The notes beneath the pieces were generated by a model. It did not search any database, was not told where the DNA came from, and saw only the letters and a program-made list of their open reading frames with translations. From LMUY01 sp965199095 (GTDB lineage: Bacteria > Pseudomonadota > Alphaproteobacteria > Acetobacterales > Acetobacteraceae): a stretch of 64,000 nt of DNA. The DNA is taken from contig CBDAQM010000007.1 of NCBI GenBank assembly GCA_965199095.1, positions 930,001-994,000 of the forward strand. Direction: 5' to 3'. The position numbers were made by a program, and so were the translations under genes. Positions 17,341 to 25,895 of this stretch are shown here, in pieces. Numbering within the stretch: the first letter of the stretch is position 1; each line of letters begins with the position of its first letter.

Positions 17341-18164
17341 CCGCGACGCACAGCCGGCTCTACCTGGTGCTGCGGTCGGGGGCGTTCCTGACGGGCGCCG
17401 CGATCGTGCTGGTTTGGGTGGCGTGTGCGCTGTTCGGCCCGGCCTTCACGCCGTACGACCCCTACCAGGACGACCTGCTGAACACGCTGGCGCCACCGTC
17501 CGCCGCGCATTGGTTCGGCACCGACCAGATCGGGCGGGACATCTTCTCCCGCGTGATCGTCGGCGCCCGGCCGATCCTGGCCACGGCGCCGCTGGCCACG
17601 CTGATCGCCACCGTGCTCGGCACGGCGCTGGGGCTGCTGACCGGGTATCTGGGCGGGGTGGTGGACCTCGTCATCGGGCGGTTGATCGAGGTGCTGCTCG
17701 CCCTGCCGCTGATCATCGTGGCGCTGCTGGCGCTGGTGGCGCTGGGGCCGTCCTCCGCCACCGTCATCGCGGTGATCGGGCTGATCTTCACGCCGCTGGT
17801 CGCCCGCACCGTGCGCGCCGCCGTCCTGTCCGAACGCGCGCTCGACTACGTCGCGGCGGCCGAGTTGCGGGGCGAGGGCACCCTGCAGATCATGTTCGTG
17901 GAGATCCTGCCCAACGTGCTGCCCGCCGTGCTTGTGGAGACGACGGTGCGGCTCGGCTACGCCGTCTTCGCCGTGGCGTCGCTGAGTTTCCTGGGGTTCG
18001 GCATCCAGCCGCCCTCGGCCGATTGGGGCCTGGCGGTGGCCGAGAACTACAGCATGATCACCGGCGGGTACTGGTGGACCGCGGCGTTCACCGCGGGGGC
18101 CACCGCGTCGCTGGTGGTGGGGGTCAATCTGGTGGCGGACGGCATCGCGGGGGCGCTGCGCTGA
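17337..18164 (+). CDS. ABC transporter permease (DppC type)
   Basis: A 275-residue permease with the DppC features HWFGTDQIGRDIFSRVIVGA near residues 56-75 and the EAA loop YVAAAELRGEGTLQIMFVEI, plus LSFLGFGIQPPSADWG. It pairs with the preceding permease to form the membrane channel. GTG start overlaps the upstream stop; its own stop overlaps the start region of the ATPase. Confidence 0.9.
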   Translation: MTATHSRLYLVLRSGAFLTGAAIVLVWVACALFGPAFTPYDPYQDDLLNTLAPPSAAHWFGTDQIGRDIFSRVIVGARPILATAPLATLIATVLGTALGLLTGYLGGVVDLVIGRLIEVLLALPLIIVALLALVALGPSSATVIAVIGLIFTPLVARTVRAAVLSERALDYVAAAELRGEGTLQIMFVEILPNVLPAVLVETTVRLGYAVFAVASLSFLGFGIQPPSADWGLAVAENYSMITGGYWWTAAFTAGATASLVVGVNLVADGIAGALR

Positions 18165-20164
18165 CGCCCGGCCTCCCCGCGCTGGAGCTGCGCGACCTGG
18201 TGGTCAGCTACCGCGTGCGGGGGCGCGACCAGCCGGTGCTGCGCGGCGTGTCGCTGCGGATCGGCAAAGGCGAGGCCTACGGGCTGGTGGGCGAGTCCGG
18301 CTGCGGCAAGTCGACTGCCGCGCTGGCGGCGCTGCGGGCGCTGCCGCGCAACGGCGCCATCACCGGCGGCAGCGTGCTGATGTCGGGCCAGGACGTGGCG
18401 CGGCTGGACCCGGCGGGGCTGCGCCGCCTGCGCGCGCGGGCGGTGTCGATGGTGTACCAGGATGCCGGCCGGGCGCTGAACCCCACGCTCACCATCGGCC
18501 GCCAGATGACCGAGGTGTACCAAACGCTGGGCACGAAGGGGCAGATGGCGGTCAGCGCGTCCACGGCGATGCTGGGCCGGGTGCGGATCGCCGACGCCGG
18601 CCGCGTGATGTCCGCCTACCCGCACCAGCTTTCGGGCGGCATGCAGCAGCGCGTGGTGATCGCCATGGCCTTGGCGAAGGAGCCGTCGCTGCTGGTGCTG
18701 GATGAGCCGACCACCGGGCTGGACGCCACGGTGGAGGCGGAGGTGCTGGACCTGGTGGCGGCGCTGCGGCAGGAGCTGGACACCGCGCTGCTGTTCATCA
18801 GCCACAATCTGGGCGTGATCCGCCAGATGTGCGACCGGGTCGGCGTGCTGTACGCCGGCGTGCTGGTCGAGGAAGGGGCGACCGCCGCGCTGCTGCGCCG
18901 CCCGATCCATCCCTACACCGTTCGCCTGCTGCGCTGCCTGCCGGTGGCAGGGCGCACCAAGGGCGACGGCCGGCTGGAGTCGATCCCCGGCTCCCTGCCG
19001 CCGCCGGGTCCGTTGCCGCCGGGCTGCGTGTTCGCGCCGCGCTGCGACCTGGCGGACGCAGCCTGCCGCACGATCGACCCGCCGCTCGTGCGGTCGGGCG
19101 ACCACATCGCGCTGTGCCACCATCCGGACGCCGCCGTGCCGTCGCCGCCGGCCAGCGCGCCGCAGGCCGCAGCGCCCGGCTTCGCGGCCCAGCCGGCGAT
19201 CCGGGCGGCCGGTGTCTCAAAGACCTATGGCGGCCACATGCGGGCGCTGCGGGACGTGACGTTGACGCTGCACGCCGGGCAAACGTTGGGCCTGGTGGGT
19301 GAATCCGGCAGCGGCAAGACGACGCTGGGCCGCGTGCTGCTGGGCCTGACGGCGCCCGACCCCGGCGGCGTGGTCGAGTTGGACGGTAAGGCGGTGGCGG
19401 CCACCGCGCGCGGCCGCTCGCGCGCCGACCGCAAGGCGTTGCAGATCGTGTTCCAGAACCCGGACTCGGCGCTCAACCGCTCCCACACCGTGCGGCGCCT
19501 GATCGGGCGCGCCCTGTCGCAACTGGCGGGGCTGCGCGGCGCGGCGCTGGAGCGCCGGTTGCGCGAATTGCTGGACGCGGTGCGGCTGACGGACAGCCAT
19601 CTGATGATGCGGCCGCGCCAGCTTTCCGGCGGGCTGAAGCAGCGCGTGGCGATCGCCCGCGCCTTCGCCGGCAACCCGCGGGTGGTGATCTGCGACGAGC
19701 CGACCTCCGCCCTGGACGTGTCGGTGCAAGCGTCGATCCTGAACCTGCTGGTCGATCTGCAGCAGCGGGAGGCGGTCAGCTACGTCTTCATCTCCCATGA
19801 TTTGGGCGTGGTGCGCTACATCGCGGACCGCATCGCCGTGTTGTATCTGGGCCGCATCCTGGAGACGGGGCCGGCCAATTCGGTGTTCTACGGGCCGTAC
19901 CACCCCTATACCGAGGCGTTGCTGTCCGCCGTGCCCGGCGCCCCCGGGCCGCGCATCCGCCTGTCCGGCGACATCCCCAGCCCGCAGGCGCCGCCGCCCG
20001 GCTGCGTGTTCAGCAGCCGCTGCCCCCGCAAGCTCGGCCCGGTCTGCGAGGCGGAGGAGCCGCCCCTGGTCGAGCAGGACGACCATGCCATACGATGCCA
20101 CATCCCCCGCCACGCGCTCGGCCGCCGCGCCGCTGCCGAGCCTGCCTGGAGCACGACGCCATGA
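18161..20164 (+). CDS. Fused dipeptide-type ABC ATPase (DppD-DppF in one chain)
   Basis: About 667 residues holding two complete nucleotide-binding domains. First: Walker A GESGCGKST, signature LSGGMQQR, Walker B LLVLDEPTTGLD. Second: GESGSGKTT, LSGGLKQR, VVICDEPTSALD. Each is followed by the oligopeptide-transporter C-terminal cluster with PPGCVF and Cys residues. DppD and DppF are normally separate; fused forms occur in several proteobacteria. The start is uncertain: no ATG exists; a CTG at 18161 overlaps the permease stop, and the first GTG is at 18200 within the first strand. The stop overlaps the next gene (ATGA). Confidence 0.88.
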   Translation: MTPGLPALELRDLVVSYRVRGRDQPVLRGVSLRIGKGEAYGLVGESGCGKSTAALAALRALPRNGAITGGSVLMSGQDVARLDPAGLRRLRARAVSMVYQDAGRALNPTLTIGRQMTEVYQTLGTKGQMAVSASTAMLGRVRIADAGRVMSAYPHQLSGGMQQRVVIAMALAKEPSLLVLDEPTTGLDATVEAEVLDLVAALRQELDTALLFISHNLGVIRQMCDRVGVLYAGVLVEEGATAALLRRPIHPYTVRLLRCLPVAGRTKGDGRLESIPGSLPPPGPLPPGCVFAPRCDLADAACRTIDPPLVRSGDHIALCHHPDAAVPSPPASAPQAAAPGFAAQPAIRAAGVSKTYGGHMRALRDVTLTLHAGQTLGLVGESGSGKTTLGRVLLGLTAPDPGGVVELDGKAVAATARGRSRADRKALQIVFQNPDSALNRSHTVRRLIGRALSQLAGLRGAALERRLRELLDAVRLTDSHLMMRPRQLSGGLKQRVAIARAFAGNPRVVICDEPTSALDVSVQASILNLLVDLQQREAVSYVFISHDLGVVRYIADRIAVLYLGRILETGPANSVFYGPYHPYTEALLSAVPGAPGPRIRLSGDIPSPQAPPPGCVFSSRCPRKLGPVCEAEEPPLVEQDDHAIRCHIPRHALGRRAAAEPAWSTTP

Positions 20165-21714
20165 CCGCCATCGATCCCCGCTCCACCGCCTCCAGCTCGC
20201 TGGCCGTGGAGGAGCGGACGGACATCCTGGTGGTCGGCGCCGGCCCGGCGGGGCTGTCGGCCGCCATCTTCGCGGCCGGGCAGGGCAAGCGCGTGGTGCT
20301 GGTGGATGAGAACCCGGTGCCGGCGGCGACCATGGGCGACGACATCCCGCTGCATTTCGGCCAGCGCATGACGGGGGCGGCGCGCAACCGCACCGCCATG
20401 ATGGAGAGCCTGGTCGCCACCGAACCGCTGCTGGGCGCTGCCTTCGAGGCGGGCGTGGATGTGCGCCTGGGCACGGTGTGCTGGGGCCTGTATGCCAATG
20501 GCAGCAGCGTGCACTGGCTGCCCGGCATGGTGGCCGGGCTGACCGACGGCGAGCGGTCCTGGATGCTGGGCTTCGACGCCGTCATCGTCGCCACCGGGCG
20601 GCGGGACATGGGGCTGGCCTTTCCCGGCTGGCACCTGCCCGGCGTGATGGGCGCCACCGCCGCCGAGCGGCTCGCCACCCGCTACCAGGCGCTGGATGCC
20701 AAGCGGGCGGTGGTGCTGGGCACGTCGGCGGAGGCGCTGGACACGGTGGCGACCTTGCAGGCGGCCGGCGTGGTCGTGGCGGCCGTGGTGGAGCAGGCGG
20801 AGGCGGCGGTGGGGCCACAGGCTGTCGGGGCGCCCCTGTTCGCCCGGCACGCCATCGCGCGGGCAGAGGGCGGCGTCGACGGCGTGGCGACGGCCATCCT
20901 GGCGCCGCTGGACGCGGCCGGGCGGCCGGTCGCCGGGTCGGCCACGCGGATCGCGTGCGACACGATCGTGTTGGCCGTGGGCCTCGTGCCGGTGATCGAA
21001 CTGACGGATTCGGTCGGCTGCCGCACGGCGTTCATGCCGGAGCGCGGTGGCCATGTGCCGGTGACGGATGGCAGCCACGCCACCTCGGTGCCGGGGGTCT
21101 ATGCGGTGGGGGATTGTGCCGGGGTTTGGGCCGCGAAGTCCCTCGACCGGCGGGTTGCGGAGGCAGAGGGGCGGCGGGCAGCCGCGCATGCGCTGGGCCT
21201 GGCGGCAGAGGCCGCGCCGCCGCCAGGCACGGCGACGTTCGATCTCGGCGCCTATCGCACGGCCTGGGTGCAGGCGGTGGTGGTGCAGGGTGAGGGCGCG
21301 CCGCATGTCTGCCAGTGCGAGGAGGTGACGGCGCGCGACATCCTGGAGGTCCGGCCGCCGGCCTATCTCGGCTGGCGCAAGACGCTGCGCAACGACGCCG
21401 ATCTGACGGCGCTGCTGGGCAACGGGCCGCCCAGCCCGGACCAGGTCAAGCGGCTGACGCGGGCCGGCATGGGGCTGTGCCAGGGCCGCCGCTGCCGCGA
21501 GCAAGTGGCGGCGCTGCTGGCGCTCGGCGCCGGCACCCCGCTGGCGGAGGTGCCGGTCGGCACCTACCGCGCCCCGGTGCGGCCGATGCCGCTGGCCCTC
21601 GCCGGGTCGATCCCGGAGCCGGCGGCGATGGCGGCGCATTGGGAGATTTGGTTCGGCATCCCCGGCCAGGTGGCCAGCTACTGGGACATCCCTGCGCCCG
21701 CGGGTGACAAGTAG
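20161..21714 (+). CDS. FAD/NAD-dependent oxidoreductase with BFD-type [2Fe-2S] domain (opine oxidase A / HcnB-like)
   Basis: A 517-residue flavoprotein. DILVVGAGPAGLSAAIFAA binds FAD; GVYAVGDCAGVW is the second FAD motif. The C-terminal third carries a bacterioferritin-associated-ferredoxin-like cluster site: VCQCEEV (C-x-C) and later LCQGRRCREQ (C-x4-C). This is the alpha subunit layout of opine oxidases, D-hydroxyproline dehydrogenase and hydrogen cyanide synthase HcnB. It is translationally coupled to the ATPase upstream and lies 2 bases before its partner subunit. Confidence 0.85.
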   Translation: MTAIDPRSTASSSLAVEERTDILVVGAGPAGLSAAIFAAGQGKRVVLVDENPVPAATMGDDIPLHFGQRMTGAARNRTAMMESLVATEPLLGAAFEAGVDVRLGTVCWGLYANGSSVHWLPGMVAGLTDGERSWMLGFDAVIVATGRRDMGLAFPGWHLPGVMGATAAERLATRYQALDAKRAVVLGTSAEALDTVATLQAAGVVVAAVVEQAEAAVGPQAVGAPLFARHAIARAEGGVDGVATAILAPLDAAGRPVAGSATRIACDTIVLAVGLVPVIELTDSVGCRTAFMPERGGHVPVTDGSHATSVPGVYAVGDCAGVWAAKSLDRRVAEAEGRRAAAHALGLAAEAAPPPGTATFDLGAYRTAWVQAVVVQGEGAPHVCQCEEVTARDILEVRPPAYLGWRKTLRNDADLTALLGNGPPSPDQVKRLTRAGMGLCQGRRCREQVAALLALGAGTPLAEVPVGTYRAPVRPMPLALAGSIPEPAAMAAHWEIWFGIPGQVASYWDIPAPAGDK

Positions 21715-21716
21715 CG

Positions 21717-22910
21717 ATGTCGGACGCAACAGGCGCCAGCGTCATCATCGTCGGCGGCGGCGCCACCGGGTTGAGCGCCGGGTGGTGGCTCGCCCGCATG
21801 GGCGTGGACGTGCTGGTGATCGACAAGGGCATCGTTGCGTGGGAGGCATCGGGCCGCAACGGCGGCGGCTGCACCCACGGCTTCAGCCCGCTGTTCACCG
21901 AGGAGCAGCGGCTGTGGCCGCAGATGGACGAGCTGCTGGGTTATCCGACCGAGTTCTGCCCCGGCCGCATCCGCATCGCGATGACGGAGGCGCAATTTGC
22001 CGACTCGCACCGCATGGTGCGCAACGGCGACAAGCACGGCTTCAAATCCGAACGGCTGGACCTGGCGCAATTGCGCGAACTGGTGCCGCTGGCGTCGGAC
22101 GAGACGTATGGCGCCTACCTGCATCATTTCGGCGGCCACGCCAATCCGCATCGCACCGCGCAGGGCTATGCCTGGGCGATGCAGGACCATGGCGGCCGGC
22201 TGTTGCAGCACACGGCAGTGCTGGGGTTCGAGGTGCTGGGCGGCAAGGTGCGCGCGGTGGCGACGGATGCCGGGCGCTTCGGCTGCGACCACCTCGTGCT
22301 GTGCGCGGGGCCGCAGACCGGCAAGCTGGCGGCCATGCTGGGCGTGACGGTGCCGATGGTGGCGGCGCGGGCGGAGATGATCGTGACGGAGCCACTGCCG
22401 CTGATGCCGCTTAGCGGGGCCGACGGGAACGGGCTGTACGGCCGGCAGACGCTGCGCGGCAACCTGGCCTATGGCGGCGGCCCGCATGAGTGGTTGGAGG
22501 ACGCCGAGGGCATGCGCGTCCCGCCGCGGTCGAGCACGCCGCTGATGGGCCCCATCGCCGGGCGGCTGGCCGAGATGTTCCCACGGGCCAAGCAGGCGCG
22601 GGTGATCCGGTCCTGGGGCGGCATCATCGAGAATACGCCGGACGGCCGCCCGGTGATCGACCGGCTGAGCGACCCCGACAATGTGGTGCTGGCGACGCTG
22701 TCCAGCATCGGCTTCGGCCTGTCCCCGGCCAGCGGCCATGCGGTGCAGCAGTTGGTGACGGACGGGACGTGCGACTTCGCCGACCTATCCACGCTGCGGC
22801 TGTCGCGGTTTGATGGGCTGGCCGACGGTTGGGCAGCCGGGCAGGGGTGGGTTGCGCGATCGGCCCCCCTGACCGCGGCGGAGTGGTGGGCGGTCCGCCA
22901 TAGCAATTGA
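21717..22910 (+). CDS. FAD-dependent oxidoreductase, DAO family (opine oxidase B / HcnC-like)
   Basis: A 397-residue flavoprotein. VIIVGGGATGLSAGWWLARM is the FAD site; GRNGGGCTHGF and SWGGIIENTPDGRPVIDRL are typical of the DAO catalytic subunit that oxidises a secondary amine. With the preceding gene it should form a membrane-associated or soluble heteromeric dehydrogenase that passes electrons away from O2. The small [2Fe-2S] gamma subunit (HcnA-like) usually found with these two is not present between or beside them. Confidence 0.85.
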   Translation: MSDATGASVIIVGGGATGLSAGWWLARMGVDVLVIDKGIVAWEASGRNGGGCTHGFSPLFTEEQRLWPQMDELLGYPTEFCPGRIRIAMTEAQFADSHRMVRNGDKHGFKSERLDLAQLRELVPLASDETYGAYLHHFGGHANPHRTAQGYAWAMQDHGGRLLQHTAVLGFEVLGGKVRAVATDAGRFGCDHLVLCAGPQTGKLAAMLGVTVPMVAARAEMIVTEPLPLMPLSGADGNGLYGRQTLRGNLAYGGGPHEWLEDAEGMRVPPRSSTPLMGPIAGRLAEMFPRAKQARVIRSWGGIIENTPDGRPVIDRLSDPDNVVLATLSSIGFGLSPASGHAVQQLVTDGTCDFADLSTLRLSRFDGLADGWAAGQGWVARSAPLTAAEWWAVRHSN

Positions 22911-22919
22911 TCCGCAAAG

Positions 22920-23010
22920 CCCTCTCCCTCTGGGAGAGGGTTGGGTGAGGGCCAAGTGCACGGTCCTACGCGTCGGCCCCTCACCCCGACCCTCTCCCAG
23001 AGGGAGAGGG
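22920..23010. repeat. Paired CCCTCTCCC/GGGAGAGGG hairpins in inverted orientation
   Basis: Two copies of the 9-bp hairpin (22920-22940 and 22990-23010) with the flanking bases TTGGGTGAGGG and CCCCTCACCCCGA forming a further inverted pair, so the whole 91 bases can fold back on itself. The same composite structure is at 35839-35932. Confidence 0.65.
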
Positions 23011-23017
23011 AGACGTG

Positions 23018-23182
23018 TCAACCTAAAACGATCGCCCGCAGCCGCATCTCCGTGCCGCCGGCGAACTGCCCCGCGGGGTCGCGGAACCCGGCCACGTAGG
23101 ACGGCTGGAACTCCTCCGCCTTGGCGGCAAGCGGCGCGACGGTGATGGCAAAGAGGACCAGGAACGCCATCCGTGACTGCAT
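23018..23182 (-). pseudogene. 5' fragment of an exported-protein gene
   Basis: A 54-codon frame with two possible ATGs (23182, 23170). It begins with a good signal peptide (MAFLVLFAITVAPLAAKAEE) and continues FQPSYVAGFRDPAGQFAGGT before ending abruptly a few bases from the hairpin repeat. The mature segment reads like the start of a much longer secreted protein, and no continuation is visible beyond the repeat. I read it as a truncated remnant; a genuine small secreted peptide is the alternative. Confidence 0.4.
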
Positions 23183-23239
23183 CGTTCGTCGCCTTCACCC
23201 CGCACCATGCCGCCGACCGAGCCCCATGTCACAGGGGGG

Positions 23240-23271
23240 TGGTGCAATCCTCCAAGCGGATTTCACCCTAC
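23240..23271 (+). repeat. Dispersed REP-like palindrome
   Basis: A 32-base relative of the RAYT-flanking repeats, with GGTGCAATC and GATTTCACC arms around a CTCCAAGCG centre and the same CCCTAC end. It lies immediately beyond the 3' end of the amidase gene. Confidence 0.65.
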
Positions 23272-24674
23272 GCCGGTTTGGCGAGCGCCGGCCGCTTGGC
23301 GGTGAGGCCGGTGGCGGCCTCGAAGGCGGCGCCGATGCGAAGCACCGTGGCCTCATCGAAGGCGCGGCCGACGATCTGCATGGACAACGGCAGCCCGGAC
23401 GCGGAGAAGCCGGTCGGGATCGACATCGCAGGATTGCCGGTGACGTTGAACGGCATGGTCTGCATGGCCCAGGCCGGCGTGCCGGGCTTGCTCTCGGCGA
23501 AGCTCGGGGCCGGGGCAAGCGCGGTCGCGGTGATCAGCGCGTCGTAGCGCCGCAGCGTGGTGTTCACCGCCACCGCCAATTCGCGCCGCAGCCGCATCGC
23601 CTGGTGCAAATCCGCCCCGGTGACGAACGCGCCCAGGGTCATGCGCAGATAGGTCAGCAGGCCGAAATCCAGCGGACGCGCCTGGTAATCCTGTTCGTGG
23701 ATCGCGTAGGCCTCCGTGAGCATGATCACGCGGCCGCAGATGCTGAACAGGTCGAACTCGGGCAGCGTCACCTCCTCGACCGTGGCGCCCAACTCGCCCA
23801 GGATTTGCGCCGCCCGGTCGATCGCCGCGACCACCTCCGGCGAGACGTGCTCGGCCTTGGCGTAGAAATGCCGCGGCAGGCCGATCCGCAGGCCGCGCAC
23901 CCCGTCCTGCAAGCCGGCGCGGTACTTCGGGATCGGCACGTCCACGCTGGCCGGGTCCAGCGCGTCATAGCCTGCGATCACCTGCAGGGCGATCGCGCTG
24001 TCCTCCACCGACCACGATAACGGCCCGCAATGGTCCAGCGTGGTCGACAGCGGGAACACGCCGCGGCGCGAGACCAGCCCGTAGGTCGGCTTCAGCCCGA
24101 CCGTGCCGCAATACGCCGCCGGGCCGCGGATCGACCCGCCGGTGTCCGACCCCATCGCCATCCGCACCAGCCCGGCCGCGACCGCCGCGCCGGACCCGGA
24201 GGATGATCCGCCGGGGATGTGGTCGCGGTTCCACGGGTTGCGCGCCGGCGGGAATGGCAGGTCGAAGGAAGGGCCGCCTAGGGCGAACTCATGCGTCGCC
24301 AGCTTGCCCAGCAGCACGCCGCCCTGCGCCTTGAACTTCGCCGCAACGACGGAGTCGGTCGCGGGCACATTGTCCAGCCGCAGCTTGGAATGGCAGGTCG
24401 TGCGGATGCCGGCCGTGTCGTAGATGTCCTTCAGCGCGTAGGGCACGCCTTGCATCGGCCCGCGGTCCACCCCGGCGGCGAAATCCGCGTCGGCCCGCGC
24501 CGCATCCGCCCGTGCGCGTGCGGCGGTGACGGTGATGAAGCTGTCGATCGCCGGGTCGATCTTGGCGATCCGCGTCAGCGCGTCCTCCGCCAGCGTGGCG
24601 GCGGTGACGTCCCCGTCGCGCAGCCGGCGGCCGGCCTCGGCCAGGGACAGCTCGTGCAACGGCGTGCCGCTCAT
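23268..24674 (-). CDS. Amidase signature family hydrolase
   Basis: A 468-residue enzyme with the Lys-Ser-Ser triad region of amidases: Lys82 in VPYALKDIYD, the Gly/Ser loop HIPGGSSSGSGAA (about 153-163) and the nucleophile region GSDTGGSIRGPAAYCG (Ser181). Length is that of GatA/AtzF-type amidases. It hydrolyses an amide to acid and ammonia; substrate unknown. The small upstream gene overlaps it by ATGA and looks like an AtzG-type partner, suggesting a two-subunit amidase rather than a tRNA amidotransferase. Confidence 0.88.
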   Translation of the reverse strand: MSGTPLHELSLAEAGRRLRDGDVTAATLAEDALTRIAKIDPAIDSFITVTAARARADAARADADFAAGVDRGPMQGVPYALKDIYDTAGIRTTCHSKLRLDNVPATDSVVAAKFKAQGGVLLGKLATHEFALGGPSFDLPFPPARNPWNRDHIPGGSSSGSGAAVAAGLVRMAMGSDTGGSIRGPAAYCGTVGLKPTYGLVSRRGVFPLSTTLDHCGPLSWSVEDSAIALQVIAGYDALDPASVDVPIPKYRAGLQDGVRGLRIGLPRHFYAKAEHVSPEVVAAIDRAAQILGELGATVEEVTLPEFDLFSICGRVIMLTEAYAIHEQDYQARPLDFGLLTYLRMTLGAFVTGADLHQAMRLRRELAVAVNTTLRRYDALITATALAPAPSFAESKPGTPAWAMQTMPFNVTGNPAMSIPTGFSASGLPLSMQIVGRAFDEATVLRIGAAFEAATGLTAKRPALAKPA

Positions 24675-24889
24675 CCGCCGATCCCCCGGGTGACGCTGTG
24701 CATCGAATAGGTGGCCGCCGGCTCGCTCGCCGCGGTGCGGGGCTGGCGCAGCAAGGCCAGCCCCTGGCGGAGGTCCTTGAAGCCGTCGAACAGCAGCGCG
24801 CGCCGGTCCTCCGGGACCGCCAAACCGGCGCGGTGCGCCAGCGCGTCGAACTCGGCCGCGAGCGCCGCGTCGTCGGGGGTGTCGGTCAT
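24671..24889 (-). CDS. Small AtzG-like partner of the amidase
   Basis: A 72-residue acidic-helical protein (AALAAEFDALAHRAGLAVPE, then LLFDGFKDLRQGLALLRQ). Its size, helical pattern and 4-base overlap with the amidase gene match AtzG/DUF4089-type small subunits that stabilise AtzE-like amidases. Assignment rests on context and size because the sequence is short. Confidence 0.6.
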   Translation of the reverse strand: MTDTPDDAALAAEFDALAHRAGLAVPEDRRALLFDGFKDLRQGLALLRQPRTAASEPAATYSMHSVTRGIGG

Positions 24890-24899
24890 GGCGCGGTCC

Positions 24900-25895
24900 C
24901 TAATAGGTTTCGAACATGCGGGTGATCTCGGCAGGGTCGTTCGTCACGGTCAAGGCCAGCGCCAGCAGCAGCCGCGCCTTTTGCGGGTTGAGGTTGTCCG
25001 CCACCAGGAAGCCGCTTTGCGTCGCCCGCGTGCCGCGGAACGTCCGGCCGCTGCCGGCGCGGGTGGACTGTACCACCGTCACGCCGTCCTGCACGGCCTG
25101 CGTCAGCAACGCCGCGTCCGCGGTGCCGGGGAACCCCGGCGCGAACCCGGCGGAGACGATGCCCTTCGCCCCGGCGGCGATGAAGGCGCGCACGGCCGCC
25201 CCGTCCGAGCCGACATAGGCGTAGGCGATGTCCACCCGGGGCAGCGCATCCAGCGCGCGGATGTCGAACTCCGTATCCGGCATGCGGCGACGCAGCGGGG
25301 CGCGGTAGAACGCCACCCGGTCGCCATCCGCATGGCCCAGCGCGCCGAAATCCGGCGTTCGGAAGGTTTGCAGGCGGAAGGTGGAGGTCTTCGTCACCTC
25401 GCGCGCCGCGTGGATCTCGTCGTTCAGCAGCACCAGCACGCCCAAGCCGCGCGCCGCCGGGCTGGCGGCGACGCGCACGGCGTTGACCAGGTTCATGCCG
25501 GCATCGGTCGACAGCGCGCTGGCCGGGCGCTGCGAGCCGACGATCACTACGGGCACGCTGACCTTCAGCGTCAGGTTCAGGAAATACGCCGTCTCCTCGA
25601 TGGAGGCGGTGCCGTGGCCGATCACGATGCCGGCCAAATCCGGATGGTCGGCCACCAGCGTGTCGCACAGCAGGACCAGCCGCTTCCAGGCGTCGAAATA
25701 GATGTTGTGGCTTGGGATGTTGTCGAAATTGACCGGGATGACGTCCGCCGCGTCCGCCCATTGCGGGAACATCGCCGCGATGGCGTCGGCCTGCATGCGG
25801 TTTTCCGACGCGCCGTAATCCAGGATGTCCAGCGGCCCGGCGCCAAGCGAGGCGATCGTGCCACCAGTGCCGATGAACGCGACCTTCGGCTTCAT
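24900..25895 (-). CDS. Asparaginase/glutaminase family protein with altered catalytic site
   Basis: A 331-residue protein of the type I/II asparaginase fold. The first catalytic Thr is in IGTGGTIASLG and the Lys in EVTKTSTF. At the second signature it reads IGHGTASIEETAYFL, where classical enzymes have HGTD: the acidic member of the Thr-Asp-Lys triad is replaced by Ala. The fold should be intact, but L-asparaginase activity may be lost or shifted to another amide. Start is the ATG before KPKVAFIG. It probably forms an operon with the amidase pair. Confidence 0.85.
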   Translation of the reverse strand: MKPKVAFIGTGGTIASLGAGPLDILDYGASENRMQADAIAAMFPQWADAADVIPVNFDNIPSHNIYFDAWKRLVLLCDTLVADHPDLAGIVIGHGTASIEETAYFLNLTLKVSVPVVIVGSQRPASALSTDAGMNLVNAVRVAASPAARGLGVLVLLNDEIHAAREVTKTSTFRLQTFRTPDFGALGHADGDRVAFYRAPLRRRMPDTEFDIRALDALPRVDIAYAYVGSDGAAVRAFIAAGAKGIVSAGFAPGFPGTADAALLTQAVQDGVTVVQSTRAGSGRTFRGTRATQSGFLVADNLNPQKARLLLALALTVTNDPAEITRMFETY

